From Pseudopedobacter sp038243635 (lineage in GTDB: Bacteria; Bacteroidota; Bacteroidia; Sphingobacteriales; Sphingobacteriaceae), in NCBI GenBank assembly GCA_038243635.1, contig JBBSQW010000014.1, forward strand, positions 1 to 64,000: a stretch of DNA of 64,000 bases, written 5' to 3'. Positions 8,351 to 17,845 of this stretch are shown here, piece by piece. The position numbers and the translations under genes were made by a program. Position 1 is the first letter of the stretch; the number at the start of each line of letters is the position of its first letter. Below the pieces are notes generated by a model. The model searched no databases and was not told where the DNA came from. It saw only the letters and a program-made list of their open reading frames with translations.

Positions 8351-11300
8351 TTGAAAAAAATCAAATCTTTAATTTTACTATTCTTAATTGCCGCAACTGG
8401 TTTTGCACAAACACGTTATGGTAATGAGTGGATTAAAGAAAACCAGCGTTATGCGAAGTTAAGGATTAGTGAAAAAGGTATTTACAAAATTACACATGCG
8501 CAGTTACAAACTTTAGGTTTTTTCAATAATGGCGTAACTACAAAAGGTTTTCAAATATATTACTTAGGGCAAGAAATTCCTTTGATGATAGAAGGGGGTG
8601 ATGACAATTCATTCGACAGCAGCGATTACATTACTTTTTACGGAAACCCTAATAATGCAAAAATCGACACAAATTTATATGGTCCTGGAGAACAACCTAA
8701 TTCAGAAGTCAGTCTATTTGATGACGTAGCCACCTATTACATTACCAATAGCAGTAGTGAACAAGGAAAACGCTATCAAGATATCAGCATAAATACAACT
8801 AGTATTACTCCAGAAACAAACATAATTTATACTGCTTCGCAAAACTTTGCTAATCAGTATTATCCTGGTCAGTACATTTTAGATGTGATGACTTTTTCTG
8901 ACTACATTGAGGGCGAAGGTTATCTTGGAGATACTTTTGGTATTGGAGCTTCAAAAGCTGTAGTATTAAATACACCTAATTTTTTCATTGGTAGTAATTT
9001 CAAACCATTGTTCGAAAGCTACGTAGCGGGAAGATCTAACGCTTCTGCCACCAATTCTTCTGGTAATAATCATCACTTGAATATTATGGTAGATGGTGTA
9101 ACTGTTAAAGATGTAAGTTATAGAGGTTATCAAACGGTAAGAACTACAGAGAACTTGACAAACGCGATATTGAACAGTACCACCAACGTTTCTTTTAATT
9201 CTATCAATGATTTAGGTGCACTAACGGATTTTCAAGCACCAGGTTACGCTAGAATCACATATCCTAGAATGCTTGATGCAGCAACTTTTAATTTTTTAGA
9301 GTTTAAATTAAATAGTGCTAATAGTAATTGCATTTTAAATTTCACCAACAGCAGCACTTGGAATAATTCAAAAGTTTTAAATCCAAATACGGCAGAGCTA
9401 TATAAAGGAGTGAAAAATAACGCTATAAGCTCTTTCGTAGTAAAAAACAGCAGCAATAATCTTATTGCTTACAACGAAAGCAGTCTAAAAAATACCTCAT
9501 TAGAGGCGGTTCAGTTTAGCCTTGTAAACCCTTCCGTTTCAAATGCAAAAATGCTTATCGTTACCCATAAATCTTTATTAAGTGGTGTAAACGATCTTAT
9601 TAGCTATAAAAATAGCAAAGGAGTAAATTCTATTGCGATTACAAGCGCAGAACTTTACGATCAGTTTGGATATGGCATCCACAGCGCACTAGCGATAAGA
9701 AATTATTGTAAGTTTTTACTTGAGAAAAGCACCGTTAAGCCAGAGTTTCTTTTCTTAATTGGAAAAGGTTATGAGTTGAGCAAACTCCGCTTAAGCGATG
9801 AAATGGTTCCAACTTTCGGGTTTCCACCTTCTGATATAGGTATAACTTCCCATTTGTTTGATGATAATTTAGCTCCTGCGCTTGCAACAGGTAGGCTTGC
9901 AGCAAAATCCCTTGCAGACGTTGAAAATTATCTAGAAAAAATCAAAAATTATGACGCCCAACCTAATGAACTTTGGCGCAAAAACTTAATCAATATAAGC
10001 GGAGGTAAAAATACTTCTGAGGATGTACAGTTCTCGGCTTATTTAAAAGGATTTTCAAATATCGCAGAAACTAGTTTTTTTGGAAGTAAAACAACTTCAT
10101 TTTATAAAAGTGTTACAGATCCGATAACAGACAATTTAGTAGGGAAAATAAATAACAAAATAGAAAATGGGGTTTCATTACTGACATTCTTAGGGCATGG
10201 AAGTACTGTTGGAACCGCCGTTTCTATTGGTGACCCAGAAAATATAAGTAATAAAGATAAATTGTTATTCTACTTTATTAACGGTTGTAGCACAGGAAAT
10301 GCATTCACTACAGCCTCTTTAGGTGAAAATTATATAGGTCAAAAAAATAAGGGGGCAATTGCTTGGATTGGAACTAGTAGTGAAGGTGTAGCTTCTTATT
10401 TAGCTGGCATTGGAAACGCTTTTTTTCAGAATTCATTTAAATTAAATTACGGCAAATCTGTAGCTCAAAACTTAGCAAGTAGCATAAGAACTTATCAAAA
10501 CCCTAACGATGCACTTAACAAAATACACTGTCAACAGTACATATACCTTGGAGATCCTTCGTTGAGCTTTTATTCGCCCGATAAGGCGGATTATGAAATA
10601 AAAACTGCGGACATCAGTATTTTGGAGCCTAACATAACAGCGAATTCTCCCAAATTTAGTTTAAGCTTGATGGTTAAAAACAACGGCAAGGGATTAAGCG
10701 ATTCTCTAAAACTAAGTGTTAAAAGAGTTTTAAAAGACAATACAACAATTACATATCCAGAGCAAAGTTTTAAACCAGTATATAACACCGACACCCTTAA
10801 TTTCTCTATTGAAAATAATGCGAATGATGCTTCTGGTACAAACAAGTTCATTGTAAGTTTGGATCCAAAAAATGAAATAGACGAGCTTAACGAACAAAAT
10901 AACACAGCATCTTTTGAAACGTTTTTGCCTTCTACTGGAGTAGTACTTTTATCTCCAAAAAACTACAGTATAGTTAATAACCAAGATATTGAACTCAAAG
11001 TTGAGGCTAATGATTTATTTAGTAAGAACGAATCATATATTTTCGAAATAGACACCTTAAAAACTTTTGATAGTAGCTGGAAAAAAAGCTCAAGAGTTAT
11101 AGAGGCAGATCTTTTTGCAAACTGGAAGCCAAGTGTAGTTTATGAAAATAATAAGGTTTATTATTGGAGAGCTAAATTAGACGTAGATATACGAGATGGA
11201 GGTCAGTGGCAAATAGGTTCTTTCACCTACATACCAACAATCGCAAACGGATTTAGTCAAGGGCATTATCAGCAGTTCGATAATATTACCTTGAGTAATA

Positions 11301-13228
11301 TTGTTTTAAACGACAGTAAATTTGAATATGCTAAAACCGCCGATCCTCTTTTTGTGCAAACACGTGGAAACAACGGCCCAACAAATATAGAACGGAGGAT
11401 AAGAGTAAATGTATCAGTAAGAGCATTATCGTTCAACTCTCAAGAATTTACTGGGATTTCTATCGCTGCATTTAATCCAAATAATTCAGACATATTGTAC
11501 AATTACACGAGCCAGTTCAACTCGTCAACTACTTTAATACCGCAGACAGGACAATTCTTTTTTAACACCAACAACAGTCTACAATTAGATTCACTTGCAA
11601 ACTACCTTAAAAACATTCCACAAGGATATGTTGTAGTAGGCTTAAGTGGAATCAACTTTTCGGGTAAAAATTTACCCAAAAATATTAAGGATTATTTGAC
11701 AGACTTAAGTTTAAGCCAATTTGAGAAAATAAATACCGGAGAACCCTATATATTTATTACACAAAAGGGAAACCCGTCCTCTAATTTATTTAGAGAACTT
11801 ACAGCTGATTACTCGCTTTCCGAACCAGCACAATCTCAATACGTAACGCTAAACACGGATTTATTAAACAGTTGGAATTCGGGATTTTATGAATCAGAAA
11901 AAATTGGACCATCCAATAATTGGAATCTTGTTAATTTGGAATTCAAAGGTGATTTAAATGATGCGATCTCCAACAGTATAATTGGCATCGATGAAAATGG
12001 AATAGAAACTATACTTAAAAATAACATTTCGGATAATGTTATAAATATTGCTGATGTAGATGCGAATAAATACCCTTTTATACGACTGAAATCAGAAGTA
12101 AAAGACAACGTAAATAAAACGGTTGCCGAACTATTGTCATGGAAAGTGTTATACATCAGCGAATTTCCCGAATTATCATTCAATCCAGAAGTCGCGAATA
12201 TATTTCACAGCAAAGAATTAAATGAAGGAGATTCGCTAAAATTAACCTCAGCAATTAGCAATATTGATATCATGATGACTGATTCTGTAATAATCAAATA
12301 TCAGATTACTAAGGCAGACAGAACTTCAAAGACTGGCACTATTAGTACCTTATCGCCACTACCTATCAATACCAGCAAAAAATTTGACTTCAATTACTCA
12401 ACAACCGGATTAGTTGGTGATAATATTCTTCAACTCACGTTAACTCCAAAAAACGGAAAAGATTTATTAGAGTTTAATAATGTATTATCTTATTCCTTTA
12501 AAGTAATCGGAGATCAAAAAAACCCTGTAGTAGATCTTCTGTTTGACGGAAAGCATATTATAAATGGAGAGGTTGTGTCACCAAAACCAACGATAAATAT
12601 TTCATTAAATGATGAAAACAAGTTCCTTTTGTTAAATGACACCAGTTTGGTATCGATATTTTTAAAGAAAGATGAAGAAAAATATCAGCAAATATCTTTT
12701 AGTTCAACTAAATTAGTAATACAACAGAATGCGTCAAAAGAAAACAACACCGTAAGCTTTCTATACCAACCAGAGCAACTAGCAGATGGAGTTTACACTC
12801 TAAAAATTCAAGCAAGAGATAAATCTCGAAATGCCTTATTAAATGATTTTTTAACAGATTTTGAAGTAGTTAATGAACAAACAATAACTAACGTTTTACC
12901 TTACCCCAACCCAGTAGTAAATTCTACTAGATTTGTTTTTAATGTGACGGGAAGCATACCTGATAAAATGAGAATTCAGATTAGTACTGCATCTGGAAAA
13001 ATAGTTAGGGTAATAAATAAAAGCGAGTTGGGAAATATTAGAATTGGCAATAATATATCTGATTTTAGTTGGGATGGTACAGATAGTTTTGGAGATAGAC
13101 TTGCTAATGGCGTCTATTTTTATCAAGTATTCGTGGAGAATAACGACGGCACTAACGTTAAAAGAAAGAATAACACTTCTAATGCTTTTTTCAAAAATAA
13201 CATTGGCAAGATCTATTTATTGAAATAG
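8351..13228 (+). CDS. porU2: Type IX secretion PorU2-like protein, gingipain (C25) domain
   Basis: A giant exported protein. The frame is open from 8186, but a normal signal peptide (KKIKSLILLFLIAATGFAQ) begins at the TTG at 8351, so that start is chosen; it gives 1,625 residues. The C25-type peptidase domain has the catalytic pair in 'FLGHGSTVG' and 'INGCSTGNAF' (His671 and Cys701 counted from 8186). Then follow a CARDB-like repeat ('DEQNNTASFETF' region), several Ig-like beta domains, and a FlgD-like C-terminal module ('LPYPNPVVNSTRF', 'FSWDGTDSFGDRLANGVYFYQ'). Length and order match the protein called PorU2, a paralogue of the type IX sortase PorU. A role in maturing T9SS cargo at the cell surface is inferred. 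Confidence 0.82.
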   Translation: MKKIKSLILLFLIAATGFAQTRYGNEWIKENQRYAKLRISEKGIYKITHAQLQTLGFFNNGVTTKGFQIYYLGQEIPLMIEGGDDNSFDSSDYITFYGNPNNAKIDTNLYGPGEQPNSEVSLFDDVATYYITNSSSEQGKRYQDISINTTSITPETNIIYTASQNFANQYYPGQYILDVMTFSDYIEGEGYLGDTFGIGASKAVVLNTPNFFIGSNFKPLFESYVAGRSNASATNSSGNNHHLNIMVDGVTVKDVSYRGYQTVRTTENLTNAILNSTTNVSFNSINDLGALTDFQAPGYARITYPRMLDAATFNFLEFKLNSANSNCILNFTNSSTWNNSKVLNPNTAELYKGVKNNAISSFVVKNSSNNLIAYNESSLKNTSLEAVQFSLVNPSVSNAKMLIVTHKSLLSGVNDLISYKNSKGVNSIAITSAELYDQFGYGIHSALAIRNYCKFLLEKSTVKPEFLFLIGKGYELSKLRLSDEMVPTFGFPPSDIGITSHLFDDNLAPALATGRLAAKSLADVENYLEKIKNYDAQPNELWRKNLINISGGKNTSEDVQFSAYLKGFSNIAETSFFGSKTTSFYKSVTDPITDNLVGKINNKIENGVSLLTFLGHGSTVGTAVSIGDPENISNKDKLLFYFINGCSTGNAFTTASLGENYIGQKNKGAIAWIGTSSEGVASYLAGIGNAFFQNSFKLNYGKSVAQNLASSIRTYQNPNDALNKIHCQQYIYLGDPSLSFYSPDKADYEIKTADISILEPNITANSPKFSLSLMVKNNGKGLSDSLKLSVKRVLKDNTTITYPEQSFKPVYNTDTLNFSIENNANDASGTNKFIVSLDPKNEIDELNEQNNTASFETFLPSTGVVLLSPKNYSIVNNQDIELKVEANDLFSKNESYIFEIDTLKTFDSSWKKSSRVIEADLFANWKPSVVYENNKVYYWRAKLDVDIRDGGQWQIGSFTYIPTIANGFSQGHYQQFDNITLSNIVLNDSKFEYAKTADPLFVQTRGNNGPTNIERRIRVNVSVRALSFNSQEFTGISIAAFNPNNSDILYNYTSQFNSSTTLIPQTGQFFFNTNNSLQLDSLANYLKNIPQGYVVVGLSGINFSGKNLPKNIKDYLTDLSLSQFEKINTGEPYIFITQKGNPSSNLFRELTADYSLSEPAQSQYVTLNTDLLNSWNSGFYESEKIGPSNNWNLVNLEFKGDLNDAISNSIIGIDENGIETILKNNISDNVINIADVDANKYPFIRLKSEVKDNVNKTVAELLSWKVLYISEFPELSFNPEVANIFHSKELNEGDSLKLTSAISNIDIMMTDSVIIKYQITKADRTSKTGTISTLSPLPINTSKKFDFNYSTTGLVGDNILQLTLTPKNGKDLLEFNNVLSYSFKVIGDQKNPVVDLLFDGKHIINGEVVSPKPTINISLNDENKFLLLNDTSLVSIFLKKDEEKYQQISFSSTKLVIQQNASKENNTVSFLYQPEQLADGVYTLKIQARDKSRNALLNDFLTDFEVVNEQTITNVLPYPNPVVNSTRFVFNVTGSIPDKMRIQISTASGKIVRVINKSELGNIRIGNNISDFSWDGTDSFGDRLANGVYFYQVFVENNDGTNVKRKNNTSNAFFKNNIGKIYLLK

Positions 13229-13237
13229 TTTGAAATG

Positions 13238-14401
13238 CTAATTTAAAACAGTTTGATATAGTTCAAGAAATTTATCAGCAATGGCTTTATAACTGTATTT
13301 CTGTTGTGCATTTTTTTGGATTAGGTCATTGTCAAATTTTTTATTCTGTAAAATCAAATCTTTCATTGCTTCAAATAATGCGTTTTCATCTTTAGAATCA
13401 ATTAAAATTCCGTTGCTAGAATCCACGATTTCCGCTATTCCGCCAACATTAGTAGAAATTACTGGCAAACCCGATGCGAAAGACTCCAAAATAACGCAAG
13501 GCTGATTTTCAAAATTGCTAAAAAGAACAAAAGCATCATTTTCTTGATACTTTTTAATTAATTTTTGATCATACAATTTGCCATGAAAAGTAACAACATC
13601 ATCTATCATAACTTGTTTACAGTACTCTTCAAAACCTGAACGCTCTTTATCATCACCTACTATATCCAATTTAAATTTCAATCCCGACTTTTTCAGCCTT
13701 TTCACGACTCTTAAAATGCCTGATATATTTTTTGAAGCGTCTTGAATACCAGATACATGTATAAACTTAAATTCTCGATTCTGTCTGATATTAGCAGTAT
13801 TAAAATACTGGTTTGCTACTGTGTTTGAAATAAGCATCGAATTTTGATGTTTGAGACCATGACTTTTCATTGCGTTTAGCAAATCCGAAGAAACTGTGCT
13901 GAGCCCACTACTTTGGTTCACTATATATCTTGTTATCCAAGCTCTGAAAAGTCCATGATACGCATTTCTGGAAGGCAAGTAACGCGTCCAGTGTTCAGTA
14001 ATAACATAGGGAACTTTAAATAGATGCTTGGAAATTAATGGCAGAATACCAGTTCTTGTTAACACATGAACATGATGGATATCCGCTTTTCCAAAAGCCT
14101 TGTAAGTTTTGTAAAAGCCTAGTACACTTGCAACGGGATACAAAATCCAGTTTAAAGAACTCAAAATGCCAACGAATTTTTTGTGAGAAATTCTATAAAG
14201 AGTAACTCCACAATCTTCTGTTTGAATAAATTTGAACAGCACTTTCAAATCCTCATCAGAAAACACATGAAATACTGCCAGCGTTTTAACACTAGGCTTA
14301 AGTGCCTTTGCATGCTCTCTTACAAATGTTCCGGCTAAACTGCTGTTTTTGTTAGGATACCAAGCAGTAAAAAAAAGAACTTTCAGGTTTTCTTTCATCA
14401 A
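13238..14401 (-). CDS. Glycosyltransferase family 4
   Basis: A 387-residue GT-B fold enzyme. The N-terminal half has 'VLFFTAWYPNKNSSLAGTFVREH', typical of GT4 acceptor domains (shown in part elsewhere as 'AGTFVREHAKAL'). The C-terminal donor domain carries the E-x7-E nucleotide-sugar motif in 'ENQPCVILESFASGLPVIS' with Glu298 and Glu306. No membrane span. It converges with the porU2-like gene (9-base gap) and is the last gene of a three-gene reverse-strand group after two FemAB-like proteins. A role in surface polysaccharide assembly is inferred; donor and acceptor are unknown. Confidence 0.85.
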   Translation of the reverse strand: MMKENLKVLFFTAWYPNKNSSLAGTFVREHAKALKPSVKTLAVFHVFSDEDLKVLFKFIQTEDCGVTLYRISHKKFVGILSSLNWILYPVASVLGFYKTYKAFGKADIHHVHVLTRTGILPLISKHLFKVPYVITEHWTRYLPSRNAYHGLFRAWITRYIVNQSSGLSTVSSDLLNAMKSHGLKHQNSMLISNTVANQYFNTANIRQNREFKFIHVSGIQDASKNISGILRVVKRLKKSGLKFKLDIVGDDKERSGFEEYCKQVMIDDVVTFHGKLYDQKLIKKYQENDAFVLFSNFENQPCVILESFASGLPVISTNVGGIAEIVDSSNGILIDSKDENALFEAMKDLILQNKKFDNDLIQKNAQQKYSYKAIADKFLELYQTVLN

Positions 14402-14415
14402 CTATGTTAAATGAA

Positions 14416-15363
14416 TTAAAATACAAATTTTCTACTTATTATTAGTTTTGCAATCTCCCTTAAACTTTGGATTCTTTTGTTAAAAAACGCATACTTTGGA
14501 TTATAGTGAACGATAGAATAAGAAGTGAGTACCCCATTAAAAGAAGATTTAAAATTTGCAATTCCTGGTTCATTTGCTCCGCAAAAATCTATCTGCGAAA
14601 TACCATTTTTTATGCACCATTTACATCGCTCGTAGTTTATGTAAACATGAGCAAACTCGTTTAAACTTTCACTAATTAATAACGCGTATGCTTTTTTTTG
14701 CATAGCATCAACCAACATCAAGCTAGTACATACGCATCCTTCGTTAGTATCTGCTCTAAAAGCAAGAAGCTGATTTTGTTCTGTAAGGCTAGCCAACATC
14801 TCCAGGTTTGATTGAACTATACGCTTATCGAAACCCTGTTTAGCAAACGATTTTATACAAGTTTTAAGGTCGATATCTTCAGCATTAATTACTTTCAAAG
14901 TCATACCATCTGTGGTAGCTTTCTCGGCATTCTTAACTACTTTCTTAGGAAAGCTAGTCTCTGTTTCTTTTAAATAAGTATAACGGTTAGATATTTTAAA
15001 TCCGCCCCAAATAAATGGCCTGATATCTTTAATTTCTACTGGTAATCTTAAAGAAATCTTCTGCCATTTTAATTTTAAAAACCTTATAAAATCATTGGTA
15101 ATCAACAAATATTTTCGATCGCTCAATCCATCTCCGAAGTAAATAGAACTATAGGTATAAGGCAAGCAGGTTACTATATTATTACCGTCAGAATATAAGG
15201 CTGCAGCCATTAATACCTTATTCTTATTTTCAAAAACAAAATAATGTAGATTGTAAGAAAAACTCTCTGCAACACCTTCAAGAAAATCTACTTCAAAAAA
15301 CAATGATTTTTTTGACGAGCTCACATTGTTGCTCCAATACTGCTCATCAACTTCCTTAATCAT
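14416..15363 (-). CDS. FemAB/GNAT-like acyltransferase, copy 1
   Basis: A soluble protein of 315 residues. A GTG ten codons upstream (15393) is possible, but the ATG at 15363 gives a more natural start ('MIKEVDEQYW'). It shares with its upstream neighbour the block 'RLPVEIKDIRPFIWGGF' followed by 'RYTYLKE', and a C-terminal GNAT-like half ('QIDFCGANEPGIANFKSSF') typical of FemAB-like proteins in exopolysaccharide loci. The two are tandem paralogues. Such proteins transfer acyl or aminoacyl groups to cell-envelope glycans. Fourteen bases separate it from the GT4 gene. The exact substrate is unknown. Confidence 0.68.
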   Translation of the reverse strand: MIKEVDEQYWSNNVSSSKKSLFFEVDFLEGVAESFSYNLHYFVFENKNKVLMAAALYSDGNNIVTCLPYTYSSIYFGDGLSDRKYLLITNDFIRFLKLKWQKISLRLPVEIKDIRPFIWGGFKISNRYTYLKETETSFPKKVVKNAEKATTDGMTLKVINAEDIDLKTCIKSFAKQGFDKRIVQSNLEMLASLTEQNQLLAFRADTNEGCVCTSLMLVDAMQKKAYALLISESLNEFAHVYINYERCKWCIKNGISQIDFCGANEPGIANFKSSFNGVLTSYSIVHYNPKYAFFNKRIQSLREIAKLIISRKFVF

Positions 15364-15422
15364 TTTTAAAAACGCAGCTAAAATAAAATTCACCTATAAA
15401 AAAATAATACCGATCTTAAAGA

Positions 15423-16385
15423 TCACTTAACCCAAAACAATATCTTACCAATAATTTTCTTAATTTTTAAAATTTTCGTTTTTGCAAACACTGCTCTTTT
15501 AGAATAAGAAACTTCGAAAAATGGAAACAGAGTGGGTAGGAATTTACTTTTGTATTTGGCAATATTTCTAATATTGGCTCCAACTAAATCAACAGTTTCG
15601 AAACCTTCTGATTTTAATTCTGTCAAAGTGTAATTATAAAGCATAGCCGGCAGTCCTGATTTGTAATGACCGTCGGCAGTACCAATCAACGGAAAATAGG
15701 CGGTCTTTAATCTTCTATCAATAATCACTAGTATAGAACTAAGAAATACATTATTGTGGTAAGCATTAAAGACTTGCACCAACCCACTATCCTTTAAACC
15801 CTTAAAATATTTCATGTAGGAGCTTTTGTGTATGACTCTAACACCAAAACTATTTAAATCCTCGTTATGAAACTTCCAATTCTCATCCCAATCGCAATTT
15901 TTTTTGAATGTATACTCAACTTTTTCTTTTTTGACAATTCTTTTAATGTTTTGATGATAGCATAAATCAACTAGGGTTTTTATGTAAGTATATTTTATAT
16001 TTATGTCGAAATTATTCCATATAAATGGCCTGCTATCTGTCACGGAAATAGGTAACCTTATCTTGATTTCTGTATATTTACTCTGCAATTGTTTAAGTAA
16101 AACATCCCATGCATCCAAAACTGACCAAGACTCTTTTTCCCACTCATTTTGCCATACAAACTGATAAAAGTAGTGATTAGGGAATGTAACTTTTGATTTA
16201 TGAGTAAAAAGCGGGACGGTTAAAATCGAATTGCCATTATAAGTAACTAAGCAAAATAAAAAATTATACTTGTAAACCTCTGCCGTTGTTAACAAAAATT
16301 CTTTGCTTCCAAATACTCCAACTTCACCTTCTTTAGTAATCTCACACCATCTCTCGATATCAATTTCCTGATATTTATAACTCAT
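15423..16385 (-). CDS. FemAB/GNAT-like acyltransferase, copy 2
   Basis: A soluble 320-residue protein and first gene of the reverse-strand glycan group. It has 'IRLPISVTDSRPFIWNNF' and 'KYTYIKT', parallel to the downstream paralogue, and the C-terminal 'ETVDLVGANIRNIAKYKSKF', which aligns with 'QIDFCGANEPGIANFKSSF' of that copy. The second half is a GNAT-like fold in which 'FLSSILVIIDRRLKTAYFPLIG' (shown in part) would be the core strand region. The pair probably arose by tandem duplication and diverged. A role in acylating surface glycans is inferred from the FemAB-like fold and the GT4 neighbour. Confidence 0.66.
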   Translation of the reverse strand: MSYKYQEIDIERWCEITKEGEVGVFGSKEFLLTTAEVYKYNFLFCLVTYNGNSILTVPLFTHKSKVTFPNHYFYQFVWQNEWEKESWSVLDAWDVLLKQLQSKYTEIKIRLPISVTDSRPFIWNNFDINIKYTYIKTLVDLCYHQNIKRIVKKEKVEYTFKKNCDWDENWKFHNEDLNSFGVRVIHKSSYMKYFKGLKDSGLVQVFNAYHNNVFLSSILVIIDRRLKTAYFPLIGTADGHYKSGLPAMLYNYTLTELKSEGFETVDLVGANIRNIAKYKSKFLPTLFPFFEVSYSKRAVFAKTKILKIKKIIGKILFWVK

Positions 16386-16423
16386 TCTTTACTTTCCAAC
16401 TTAATCTTTTAAGAGACGTAAAC

Positions 16424-16452
16424 AAAAAAACCAGCTTTTACCCTGGTTTTTA
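16424..16452. terminator. Intrinsic terminator between tonB and the FemAB-like genes
   Basis: AAAAACCAG pairs with CTGGTTTTT around an eight-base loop. It lies just downstream of the reverse-strand tonB gene, with T-rich sequence on that strand. Confidence 0.65.
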
Positions 16453-16476
16453 AAATTAACAATTTTTTCAACAACT

Positions 16477-17325
16477 TTACTCCATCCTAAAAACAACCGG
16501 CATAATATACGCCACCCTAACCTTTCTCCCGTTCTGCATCCCCGGTTTCCAAAAAGGAGATTTCTTAATCACTCGCATTGCTTCTTCATCGCATCCACCT
16601 CCAATTCCTTTAATAACTTTTAAATTTGAGACCTCTCCGTTTTTTTCTACGACAAATGAAACCAACACTTTACCTGCTACGCCATTATCTATTGCAGCCA
16701 CAGGATAATGAAGATTTTTATTTAAAAACTTAGCCCAAGCACTCATTCCGCCAGGAAATTCGGGCATTGCTTCTAAAAGTTCAGTTCCGTAGATTTCTGT
16801 TCCACTGTTTCCAACTCCACCCATTCCTTCGCCACTATTAGTTATAGACCTGCCACCATTTGAACCACTAAAAGCCAAGCCGCTTTGATCTTGCGAGCTA
16901 ATTACGCTTTCATCAATCTGCTTAAGTGTAGGTAATTCCACCACAGCAGCCTTCTCACGAGTTGGAGTTAAATTTCCCGACAGTTTAACAGTCTGCAAAT
17001 TAGTTTTATCCACAGACTTAGATGCAGAAACCACCGACGTAGACTGTTCAACTTGAGACTTTACAATATCTACAGGGATAATTCTAACTACATCGGGATT
17101 AACTAATGGATTAGTAACTACGGCTACACTGTCAGAATTAACATTCTTAATCACCGCGGAAAATAAAACAGCTCCTCCAAACAGAAACCCAGTAATCAAT
17201 AAAGATTTAAAGAGATAATTGCCTGAGTCTCGTCTAAGAACATACGCTCCGTAAGACTGATTTCTGTTTTCAAAAACAAGATTAAGCCACTCAACCTTGT
17301 TCACATCAATTTTAGAAAATATCAT
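16477..17325 (-). CDS. tonB: Energy transducer TonB
   Basis: A 282-residue protein. The N-terminus 'VEWLNLVFENRNQSYGAYVLR' (shown in part as 'ENRNQSYGAYVLRRD') is the common cytoplasmic lead of Bacteroidota TonB proteins. A single membrane span follows at about 38-60, then a long Ser/Thr/Val periplasmic linker. The C-terminal domain (about 190-282) has 'MPEFPGGMSAWAKFLNKNL', 'YPVAAIDNGVAGKVLVSFVV' and 'SPFWKPGMQNGRKVRVAY', a canonical TonB_C. It couples proton motive force to TonB-dependent receptors such as the one at 44.1-47.2 kb. No exbB or exbD is next to it. Confidence 0.9.
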   Translation of the reverse strand: MIFSKIDVNKVEWLNLVFENRNQSYGAYVLRRDSGNYLFKSLLITGFLFGGAVLFSAVIKNVNSDSVAVVTNPLVNPDVVRIIPVDIVKSQVEQSTSVVSASKSVDKTNLQTVKLSGNLTPTREKAAVVELPTLKQIDESVISSQDQSGLAFSGSNGGRSITNSGEGMGGVGNSGTEIYGTELLEAMPEFPGGMSAWAKFLNKNLHYPVAAIDNGVAGKVLVSFVVEKNGEVSNLKVIKGIGGGCDEEAMRVIKKSPFWKPGMQNGRKVRVAYIMPVVFRME

Positions 17326-17845
17326 AGCGGTAAGGATTAATTTATCCTATAACGACATATATTTTACCGTATTGTTTGTATTGAAACATTTATGTTACTC
17401 AACTTTCTCAGTCAATAAGTTCGTGGACATTTAAATAATCTGCTAATCCCGTTCTTCACTAAAACAAATGGATACCAACCGATCTAGAAAAACAAATTCA
17501 ACAGTGCATTTATAAGTTTTCATGGATGTAAAGCATCCTCCTTCTTATCGTAATATTAGGTTAAACTTCCATTTAGTTCTTAATCTATTACTTACATATT
17601 AGTTTAACAGCAAATCCTGAAAGTTAACCCTTAAAAAAAAAACACCATATCCGTAATTAGTCTCATAGAAAAATAAAGATTTTCGATATAATTTTAAAAA
17701 GCCCAAATTTATATTGCCATTTTTCTAAAAAACACACCAATACGACACTTTCTTTAATAAAAAATGACAAAACACCATAAAAACACTTTACTTTTATCGA
17801 ATAAAATATAAAATATAGTTTTCAACTCATAAAAAATACCTCAAA
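17326..17845. other. Divergent promoter region between tonB and glnN
   Basis: 520 bases separating divergent tonB and glutamine synthetase genes. It is AT-rich with A-runs near 17633-17643 and no open frame. The length suggests regulatory content for glnN, but no specific operator could be identified. Confidence 0.4.
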
